Below the pieces are notes generated by a model, which worked only from the letters and a program-made list of their open reading frames with translations, did no database searches and was not told the DNA's origin. From Neoscytalidium dimidiatum (lineage: Eukaryota > Ascomycota > Dothideomycetes > Botryosphaeriales > Botryosphaeriaceae): a stretch of 64,000 bases of DNA. Below, piece after piece: positions 48,613 to 57,695 of the stretch. Position numbers and translations under genes: made by a program. How positions within the stretch are numbered: the stretch's first letter is position 1; every line of letters begins with the position of its first letter. The stretch spans positions 1,674,001-1,738,000 of the forward strand of contig CM074704.1 of assembly GCA_037367355.1 (NCBI GenBank), given 5' to 3'.

Positions 48613-50175
48613 ATGGCACCCAGCCCACCCACCGTCCAGCAAAAAATGGAGCGCGACACCTCCACCAAATTCAATGCATGTCTTCCCCCTCCCCCTCTTT
48701 CCCTCTCTTTTCCCCCCCTCTCCTCCAGTTTCCGCCCCTCGACTAACCAACCCCTCCCCGACAGATCACAATCATCGGCGCCGGCCTCGGCGGCCTGGGC
48801 GCCGCCATCTCGCTCCTCCTCGCCGGCCACGCCGTCACGGTCCTCGAGTCCGCGGCCCAGATCTCCGAGGTGGGCGCGGGCATCCAGTGCCTGCCGAACA
48901 GCACGCGCATCCTGCTCGCGTGGGGCCTGCGGCGCCTGCTCGCGCCGCACCACACGCAGCCGCGCCGCTGCAACATGCTCGGCTGGAAGGGCAACGCGCT
49001 GGGCTACATGGACTTCCACGAGTACGCGGACGCGTGCGGGACCCCGTTCTGGGACTTCCACCGCGCGAACCTGCACGCCGGCTTGCTGGAGCGCGCGCGC
49101 GAGCTCGGCGCCGCGGTGAGGGTGAGCGCGCGGGTCGTGGACGTGGTGTGCGAGGAGGAGGAGGCGGCGGCGGATGGGGTGAGGAGCACGGCGACGTGCG
49201 TGCTGCAGACGGGCGAGCGGGTGGTCGCGGATCTGGTCGTCGGCGCGGATGGGATCAATTCGCGGTGCAGGGAGATTTTGCTGGGGAGGGAGGATCCGCC
49301 TGTGTTGACCGGCGATCTAGCATACCGGTTGTTGTTAAGGACGGAGGATATGATGAAGGATGAGGAATTGAGGGGGTTCGTCGAGGACCCGCAGGTTAAT
49401 TATTGGATGGGGCCGGATGCGCATGCCGGTGAGTTGTCTTTGGGATTGTGTGGAGAGGGTTAGTGCTGACGGTTGTACAGTGAATTACGTCTTGAGGGGC
49501 GGCGAGCTGTTTAACATGGTGCTGCTTGTGCCGGATGATATGCCCGCCGGCGCGACGACGCTAGAGGGCAACGTCGAGGAGATGCGCGCACTGTACAAAG
49601 ACTGGGACCCGCGGATCCCGAAGCTGCTGGCGCTGTGCGAGAGCGTGTACAAGTGGCGCTTGTGCATCAGGCCGACGCTGGAGCCTAGTTGGTCAGATCC
49701 ATCAGGTGCTTTTGTTCTGTTGGGCGATGCCGTCCATGCAACGCTGCCATATCTGGCAAGTGGAGCTGGCATGAGTTTGGAAGATGCGAGTGTGCTTGGA
49801 TTGTGCCTTGCGAAGATCAAGAATAAGAGCAAGGAGGAGAAGGCGAAAGCGCTGAAGGTGTACGAGAAGTGCAGGAAGGAGCGGACTGAGCGGGTCGTGC
49901 AACGGGGAAACCTGCAACAGCACTTGTACCATATCCACGATGGCGAGGAGCAACAGGAAAGAGACAGACTGTTCGCGGCGTGGACCGAGTTTGAAGAGAT
50001 GAAGAGGAGAGGTGAGAATCCAGACCCCGCGAAGATGGGGTTGGTACAAGGGAGTGATCCATTTCCGTGGAGGTTTAGTGGCGTAGGAGATTGGCTGTTA
50101 CCTTATGATTGCGTGAAAGACGTGGAAGCAAACTGGGGAAGAGAGGAAGATGTGATGGAGAGGGCAAACTTATAG
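48613..50175 (+). CDS. hxnX: FAD-dependent hydroxylase, salicylate-hydroxylase-like: 6-hydroxynicotinate monooxygenase (hxnX-like)
   Basis: Exons 48613-48675, 48765-49428 and 49481-50175 give 473 residues. The first intron starts with GC (AAT|GCATGT) and ends CCGACAG; only this choice joins TKFN to ITIIGAGLGGLGAA in frame. The Rossmann FAD loop G-A-G-L-G-G-L lies at about residue 26-32. VVGADGINSRCRE is the DG motif, and LLGDAVHATLPYLASGAG is the GD motif that binds FAD ribityl. These are class A flavoprotein monooxygenase hallmarks. In the nicotinate pathway HxnX converts 6-hydroxynicotinate to 2,5-dihydroxypyridine with NAD(P)H and O2, in the manner of bacterial NicC. A Lys/Glu-rich helix (EEKAKALKVYEKCRKER) follows the catalytic core. 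Other salicylate-hydroxylase-like activities are possible on sequence alone. Confidence 0.83.
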
Positions 50176-50365
50176 ATAGGTATGTCGAATTCAACATGAG
50201 CTCGTACTATACGGAACTCTTGGCTAATCAAAAAAAAAAAAGGAAAATCGGGCCACAAGAGAACCTAAAGTCCATCATCCACTGCTTGGGGTAGTTATCG
50301 ATATTTGTCCTCAACAGTCCCATGACCAAGTTCAACTGGTACAGGAACGAGCAATTCAATTCAGT

Positions 50366-51732
50366 ATGCCAAATAAGGAAACATCCACGGACGCGACTTC
50401 TTTAGATGAATCACTCTCTCTGAGTGAGTCACACGAATTCTCCTATGCTGAGACATCTTCCCTAGGTATTTTATTCTCAAACAACAATCATCAACACCAA
50501 CCTTCATCAACAAACTGCGCAAGTATAACCATGACTTCTCACGATAATCACAGTACACAAACTCGAACGAACCCTTCGCTCAGTGAGGTGGAGGCATCGG
50601 TATTCAAGAAGTGGGAAAATATTTCTGACAGCCTCAGCAGCGTGGAGTGGTATGCTCTCCAAGCATTGATACAACAGCGAACAGGAGATCATTCCCGTCC
50701 CCCTCTGGAGACGTTGAAGGCGGCGAAACGCCAAGTATATAGGTCGCCATTTGGGATCTTCGACACACCGGCATGGCTGGAATGGCGCGCAACTCACCCG
50801 CTAAGAGAGCCTGCACGCCTCAAACAGGAATCTTCTACGAAAGCTACCACTTCCAATCCAGCGACTTCTGGATCTGGAATAGCTGATCAGGTAATCTCAT
50901 GCCGCTCTGAACGATATTCAACTCCTGCTGATGCTTCGATCAGTCTCATACGGGAACCAATCAATCCCGGAATACCGTTGACAAGCAGAATTCGCCCAAC
51001 ATCAAGATGGAAGATGGCGAGCAAGCTTCACCGAAGCGGAAGGCGGACGGCGATTCTTCTGATACAGCACCAAATAAAGTGAGCCGAATATCCACAACAA
51101 CAGCTGCATCGTCTCTTGATGATTATCCTTTGGCCGGCCCTCGATTAGGTGCTCCGAGTCGAGATACGGGGTCAAATTCTGGCGCAGCATGTCCGCGCCG
51201 TAGTTCGCGTCTCAATAAACGCCCGGATACTAAGGCCCAAGGCAATGCTGCTCATTCAACCCCCATCTTCCCTCAAGAACGTGTTTCGACACTCAACAAT
51301 CCCTTCAGGATTTGGCAGCTTACATATCAGCCTGTGTCATACCACGATGTGCAGACAGTAATACGGAACACGATTGGCGATGCCCCGACCGTGAAAGTGC
51401 TTATTAAGTGCCGAGATCGTAGTTCCTGGACCCTTGACCCGCTGGACTCCAAGCCTTGGGTGATTTGGAGATATGGCCGGTATCTTCGTAACCATATGGA
51501 CGGCTTTCGAGGCAAGACACTACTTGGAACCGTCGAGTGGGACATGAAAAGAGTCATTTCGGCACTTCTCGATACCAATGACTCTTACGTACTGCAGTTC
51601 TTCACCGCAGTCTTCGGTCTGGTGCCAGAAGAAGAAAAGCGAAGGCTCAGGCAAATCTTAGGTGAAAGAGGTACTGATGGATCGGGTTTCGATCAATTCC
51701 TTGGGAAATTTGAATCGGTTGGTAATGATTGA
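50366..51732 (+). CDS. Orphan protein, disordered N-terminus and conserved-looking C-terminus
   Basis: Exons 50366-50890 and 50944-51732 (intron 53 nt, GTAATC...CTGATGC...CAG) give 437 residues. The join GIADQ-SHTGTNQ keeps the frame and avoids a stop. I do not recognise the family. The first half is rich in Ser, Thr, Asn and Gln and predicted disordered, with a small hydrophobic segment around WYALQALIQQR. A basic patch (SPKRKADGD, RRSSRLNKRPD) resembles a nuclear localisation signal. The last 150 residues look folded (FRIWQLTYQPVSYHDVQTVI, KPWVIWRYGRYLRNHMDGF, YVLQFFTAVFGLVPEEEKRRL). Base composition is less GC-rich than the hxn-like genes around it. It sits inside the cluster, between hxnX- and hxnV-like genes, but has no counterpart in the known pathway. 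Confidence 0.65.
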
Positions 51733-52186
51733 GAATGCTGAGCTTAATCTTAATACTCACAAAATGCATGCTTGCTAGTCCCGGCTGGTTATATCTCCCC
51801 AACTTCAGCTTCTTTTTAATACTAGATTCTCCAGCCTGAAGAGTTTGCTTAATCGAGGATCAGTATACAGGAGGGAGATCGTTAAAATCAAGGCTTCCGG
51901 CCAGAGTGATATGTGTCATTTTTTGGTACCATAGGGAAAAATAAATTCAAGACTTTCTGTCTTCTGATTCTCTGCAGAACGTTTCACTTATCAAATCATC
52001 TAATAACTATAATTCTTCGTTGCATCTAGTACGATGCGGCCCCCACGATCCCCATCAAGTTAGGACGTTTGGCTAAAAATACCTCCTGCGGCGCGGCGCG
52101 GGATCACCCTTTAAAACAGCCCTCATTTCCCACGTCCCACCGTGCAAATCCTCCGCATTCACAACCACAAGCCCCGAATTTGCACC
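51733..52186. other. AT-rich spacer
   Basis: About 450 bp of AT-rich sequence with no supported frame. It leads into the 5' flank of the membrane protein gene. Confidence 0.5.
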
Positions 52187-53288
52187 ATGATAATTCCTCG
52201 CGGCCTAGGCCGCCCCGGCTTGGAGCCGATCAAAAGATACGGCTCCTGGCGGAACTATATCGCTCTCCTGATCATCAGCCTGCTTCCCTTCCTCATCTTC
52301 TTCGTCGGCTCAGTAATCTCCCTTATCCAGCTGATGCACCATCGCACGTGGTTCCTCTGGGGCACCGTGATCGCCGGGCAACTGATCTCGTACGGCGTCC
52401 TGTACGGACAGGCGCTGCAGCCACACCTCAAGCCTCTCGTCCGCACCCGCGACGAGTGGGCATTCGTCTCCATCATCGAGTAAGTAGCACCACATTTCAC
52501 GCATCACTTCGCACGGCTTCTGACATGTCTGCTCCATGCTCGCAGCGTCGGCGCGGCTTTCCTCGCGCACGCAGCCTTCGCGACGCTCTGCCGCCTCGCC
52601 TGGTCCGCCGTCCCGGCGTCACCGGTATCCGCTTCTTCAGCGTCCTTTCCAGCAACCGACGAATCCCGGAAGGTGCTGCGCGATCGCCGCGTCGGCTACC
52701 TGCTGCTCGTTCCGCATGCACTGACGCCGCTCGCGGCGCTGTGGTGGCCCGTGGTCTCGTCCTGGACGCCGTTCTTGCAGCTGCCGTTTTGCGCGTACTT
52801 TGCTACCATTGCGTTCGAGTACCGGCGGCTGGCGCTGGAGTGGGGGCTCAAGGAAGGGGACGAGGAGGATGAGGACGTGGGGAGCGGGAGGCCAGTCGGG
52901 ACGCTGTTTGATGCGTTGGTTGCAGTTGCGGGGGTGATGACGGTGAGTTCCCGCCCTTTTCATTTCCTTTCTCATTCTGCTGCCCGTGAGTTGCTGACGA
53001 AGGCTAGCTGCGCTCAATCCTGGGTATTTTGGCCGTAGCACTTGGCGTGTCTCAAAGCCCGTACAAGTACGTGTCTTTGGCGTACGCCGTCATTGTTGAT
53101 GACGTCCTCCTCTTTGGTAAGTTCCTCCTTCCGGATTTCGGCAGTTGCAGCCCGGACTTACTATGGTTACAGCGTGCTTCAAAACTTTCTGGAGGCATCA
53201 TCCTGGGAAGTATCTGCCTCCGCAGCTGCTCTCCTTCCGTTTCAACCATCAAGCGAGAAAATCATATGCTCGAATTGCCTTGGGCTAG
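52187..53288 (+). CDS. Multi-pass membrane protein of unknown function
   Basis: Exons 52187-52479, 52546-52942, 53008-53116 and 53173-53288 give 304 residues. All introns are 56-66 nt with GT-AG ends and keep phase (joins IIE-D-VGAAF, VMT-LRSIL, LLF-A-CFKT). Six or seven hydrophobic segments are visible: IALLIISLLPFLIFFVGSV, FLWGTVIAGQLISYGVLYG, AFLAHAAFATLCRLAW, VGYLLLVPHALTPLAALWW, FLQLPFCAYFATIAF, ALVAVAGVM-LRSILGILAVAL and a final one near YVSLAYAVIVDDVLLF. An acidic loop (EGDEEDEDVG) and a basic C-terminal tail (FRFNHQARKSYAR) flank the last segments. I recognise no transporter or enzyme signature. It lies within the nicotinate cluster, but no known hxn gene resembles it. The clean splice pattern argues that it is expressed. 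Confidence 0.7.
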
Positions 53289-54518
53289 AAATTTCGAGAG
53301 ACGGTTTGTACCCTCTGGCGTAACGCTTCGGTGCTATCTACGGACCATGCTCATGGGTTGAGTGATTGGGATGATGGAGATAGTCGGTTTTGCACGGTTC
53401 CTGTATCGAAGGTCCTCGATCATCCGTTCCAAACCAGGGAACATTCAGATCTAGGATTTGCTTGAACTCGGGCTTCTACAGCTGGCACCACCACTGTGCG
53501 TTATCGAAGAAATGACGCGTTACCGTCCGCTTGGCACCACGGAGGTAAACGCGCCGTTGGGTTACAGACGACCCTCTGAAGCCGGGGCCATTCGAAGGCT
53601 CCAAAGCTCCGGTTGCGAGCACGGCGAGATAAACTTGCATCAGCTCGCCTACGGCCAATATCCCGACCGTTGAGTCGGCAGGGCCCACTATGGCATGCCG
53701 CATCGTCGGAAATATATTGACCAATAGCGAGATTGATCACGGGCCGGAGACGCTCCAGGACAAGGGTTTATACTATCACGAAAGCTTGCTATAATGGCAT
53801 ACACAAAAGAGCCTTCGGGCATTGGTGGCCAGAACATCTATTTGTAATGCGTGCCTCACTTGCCACAGAGACCTCGTCGATAAGTTTCGATGCAATCTGC
53901 CTGCGGACATCCGCTTTGTGGGGTTTCACCACGGGCCTGTCACTCCGGACTTTATTCATCTACCTTGCACCTACTGACGCACAGACAGTTTCGAGGAGCA
54001 TGCACCCATGTCCATATATCTCCTCCGCACACTCCTACCATCAGCGAGTCTCGAAAGAGGAAAGTTGAAACGCGTTACTTGGTAAACCACCACGATGTTA
54101 AGCTTAAAGAAGGGGAGGGTCCCTGCAGGATAGTAGTGACCGGCCGAATGCTTTAACATGCTCGAGCACATGACCACGTCCTAATCAACAAAGCCCGAAA
54201 GCAAATCCCAGACAATCAACTCCGTCTCCGTCTTGTCGAGTACGCGCGTTACTCTACCCAACCTTGTACGCAAGCAGCCCAGCAACGAGAAAAAGGAAAA
54301 GCCAAAAGAAACCCCAGCTTACCGAAGGGGGGAAACAAAATTACAAACGCCGTATCTATGTACCAGCCGAAGAATGCCCTTTCCTCTCAGTCTCTCTTCT
54401 CAGTCCAAATAACCGCGTGTGAACTAGTCGGTGCCCCTGCCCTCTCTAGCATATAAAACCGTGATCTTGTGCAAAAAGAGCCGTAACCCCTCCTCCCACG
54501 GCACGCGTCCCGGCGCCC
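53289..54518. other. Spacer of 1.2 kb
   Basis: No supported gene. The flanking genes are convergent (membrane protein and hxnV-like), so both ends are 3' flanks. Confidence 0.5.
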
Positions 54519-56867
54519 CTAATAATTCGGCGCGCCGACCTCATCGGTCAAGAACCCCTCGAAATACTCGTCCAGCCACCTCATCGCCTCCTGGCCCTCG
54601 TCCCTGCCGCCGCGCTCCCACACGCGCACCATGCCCACGTAGCCGTCCGGGCGCATGACGGCGATGGCGGTCTCGGCGCCGTGCAGGCCGCCGAGCCACT
54701 TCTCGATGCAGCCCATCTTGCGCGTGTCCTCGGCGGCGACGTCGTCGAGGTAGACGGTCCAGGCCGAGTCGCGCAGCGCCTGGGGCAGGTCGGCGATCTC
54801 GAAGCCGCTCTTGGGCATGGCGGTGACGAGGGCGTAGGTGAAGAGGCACGAGACGGTGGTGTAGCGCTCCGGGCACACGAACTCGTCGTGCGGCGCGGCC
54901 AGCGGCGGCTGCAGCGTGTAGCTGGCGTTGGCGGCGGCGCTGATGCGGCCCATGAACGACTGCTGGCTGTTGGCCACGCCGCACACGGCGTCGACGAACG
55001 GCCGGCTGGCCAGCGCGTCGTTGCAGAAGAAGTAGACGCGGAACTGGCCCAGCATCGGGATGTCCAGCTGGATGTCGACCGGGTTGGCGTCCATGTAGCG
55101 CGTCACCTTGGCCGGCGTCGGCAGGCACCCCGGCCGCAGGTCGCCCTTGAGCACGCCCTTGGACGCCATGTTGAGCGCGTTGGGCCCGTACTCGGCGCCG
55201 ATGCCCGAGATGAAGCGCACGTTGGTCATGAAGTTCTGTGCTAGCGCGCTCGAGTCGCCCGCCGCGAAGGCGTTGGCGTGCTCGTAGTCGAAGTTGATCA
55301 GGTCCTGCGCGATCTTGCGTCGCTCGTCCTCGTACGTTGCGAGGAGCTCGGGCTTCGCGAGCTTGCGCACCGCAAGGTTCAGCTTCCAGGCCAGGTTCCA
55401 GGCATCATGCATCGATGTGTTCCTGGGGTGGGAGGAAACAGGTTAGTCTCGTTTCAATTTCCCTTTTCTTTTTAGATCTGCGATTGGAGCGAGTTTTTTG
55501 CTTCTGTTTTTTTTTTTCCTTTTCTTTTGGGAGGATCAAACACTCACATGCCCTGTGCGGCCTTCGGCGAATGGGTGTGGCTGGCCTGTGCGAAAAAAAA
55601 AAAAAGATGGTCAGCACGAATGATCTACGGCGAGTCGGGCGGGGGAACGCTCACGTCTCCGCAGATGTACACTCTCCCCCTTTCATCAGTGAATTTGGTA
55701 GCGACCCTCTGGCCAACCTGGTATCTTCCGAACCATTCTTCGAAGTGTTAGCTTGGCAAAGTTTCCGTAAATAAGGGGCATTCGCGAATACGAGGTGTGA
55801 CGTACCGACCGTCTTCCACTTCAGGTGGAACGGATCCATGATCTCTTGCGCTCTGTGCATGACGAATTCCTGGGTGAGCTCGTCTCTGGACGCGCTCCCT
55901 CTCGATTCCGACTTCAATTCGATGTACAGTCTTGTCAGATTGCGCTCGCGCGGGATGATCAGGACGGAGCCGGCCTCCTCGGAGTAGATCACTGCCTTGG
56001 ACCAGAGATCCGGAAAGTTTGTTTCGATCTGGCCGTCCAAGACGCCCCAGACGGCGTCTGACGAAGCTCCCACCGGCTGGGCTCCGGGAATAGACTTTCG
56101 CACCTGCGAGTGGGCGCCATCGCATCCGACAACGTAGCTGGTGGTCAGAGTTCGCCTCTGGTGCTGGACGTCGGTCATGCAGGTGACCTCAATGGGAGCG
56201 GTCTTGCCGGTGTAGGCGAAGTCCATGAATGCGGTGTTCCTGCGGACATCGATTCCACGCTCTTTCAGGTCGTTGATGAAAAGCTGCTCGATCATGCCCT
56301 GGTGGACGAGTAGGATGTACGGGTCCAGCAAATCCACGGTCTCGTGCGGATAGTGCACCTCTCTTCCGGCCCTGTGCATCTTCTCGTTCAAAGCAGACCT
56401 CTGCGGTCCAAATCAGCGCTTTTGACGACGGAGCGGGGAGGGGCGGGGGGGAAATGGGAAGAAGAAAAAAAAAAGGACCGTACCCAGAAGCAGATGTCGA
56501 AGACTTTCACGCCCTTGCGGAGCAGAGGGTCAACGAGCCTCATCTGGCGCAGCGTCTCAATGGACTTGGGCTGCAGGCCATCGGCCCTGCCGGTCAAGGT
56601 GCGGTCCGGTCTGTTGTCGATGATCTGGACCTTGATTCCGAAGCGAGCAAGATTGTCCCTGGGCAGGATTTCTCAGCAATCGGAGTTCGGCAGCGGGAGG
56701 TCGACTTACGCGAGCATGAGGCCGGCGGGGCCAGCTCCAACGACCAAGACATCGCTGGTGGATGGGCCCTGGAAACCGTAGTTGCCGTTGAGATGGGGGA
56801 CGTCGGCCGTCAACACATCGACGCTGCCTTCTCTGAGTTCTTCGTCCGGAATCTTGCTGGGGGACAT
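54519..56867 (-). CDS. hxnV: FAD monooxygenase, phenol 2-monooxygenase-type (hxnV-like)
   Basis: Minus-strand exons 56710-56867, 56484-56658, 55806-56400, 55655-55737, 55548-55585 and 54519-55422 give 650 residues, the usual length of phenol 2-monooxygenases. The start [12 protein letters not shown] is preferred; an in-frame ATG at 56924 would add 19 residues. The exon of 38 nt (55548-55585) carries the middle of the GD motif ([24 protein letters not shown] in two parts). The FAD loop is [12 protein letters not shown], the DG motif is [14 protein letters not shown], and a C-terminal thioredoxin-like domain starts near [12 protein letters not shown]. In the A. nidulans nicotinate route HxnV hydroxylates the dihydroxypyridine to a trihydroxypyridine. 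The phenol-hydroxylase family is broad, so the substrate is inferred from the neighbours. Confidence 0.83.
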
Positions 56868-57518
56868 TTTGTGGAACCTTGAATGTGCGCTGCGCCTGAT
56901 CAGACCCCATAGTTGCGGAGGCATCGCCAATAAAGGGAGGTCTCGGCTGGGCTCGAAGAGTGGGAAAAGTGGTGGTGGTGGAAGACGGATCCATCTTGAA
57001 GCTCACGCGAGGGCGCGCAGCCGCGACGGGCTTGGATGGTCAGGCGCAGGGGCACTCACCCAGCATCCAGGATGCCACTGCCACCGGCGGCCGTTATTGG
57101 TGGCCTGACAAGCTCCAGAATACTTTTGCCCCGTGGCAGCGGCAGCGTGCAGCGTGCGGCCAGAGTAAGGCAGAGAGTAGCAGAACGCAGTGGATTTGCG
57201 CGGCGACGCTCGGACGGCCGGCCGGCCAGCCAGCCAGGGGTGGATCGCTCGGGAATGACAGACGCACGCGCACGCACACACACACGCACGCTGTGGACAG
57301 AGGCACTAGTGGCTCCTCCGTCTCCTCCGTCTCCTCCTCCTCCCCCACTTTCCAGCCGCGGGCCCTCGGCTTGGCCGCTCCCCCGTACAATACCTTACGT
57401 CGTGCCTCGTCGTCGTCGCCGCCGCCACGGAGGCCCTGCTCGCCAGCCGACCTGCCCATCCTTGGGGCCTCGGGCTCGCGACAAGCCTCCCGTGGTCGAC
57501 GGCGCTGCGGCTGCGGCC

Positions 57519-57550
<32 letters not shown>

Positions 57551-57695
57551 CGGGGCGCGGGCTGCACGTGGCCCGCGTGCAAGTGTGTACAAATGTTGCG
57601 TGTATGGCGACGGCGGCGGCGGCGACGGTCGTGCTGTGCTGCGCTGCATCCTCCCCTCGCTCGCCCTCCGCCGCCGTAGTAGTGGTAATAACGCA
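56868..57695. promoter_or_regulatory. Divergent upstream region of hxnV-like and hxnN-like genes
   Basis: About 830 bp between divergent genes. Base composition is very GC-rich on the right, with a GCTGCG-type hexamer repeat at about 57504-57550. Long frames here come from the GC bias and show no domain. Confidence 0.45.
57504..57550. repeat. Imperfect GCTGCG hexamer repeat
   Basis: About eight copies of GCTGCG or close variants (GCCACG, GCTACG) lie in tandem about 150-190 bp upstream of the amidase ATG. Confidence 0.85.
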
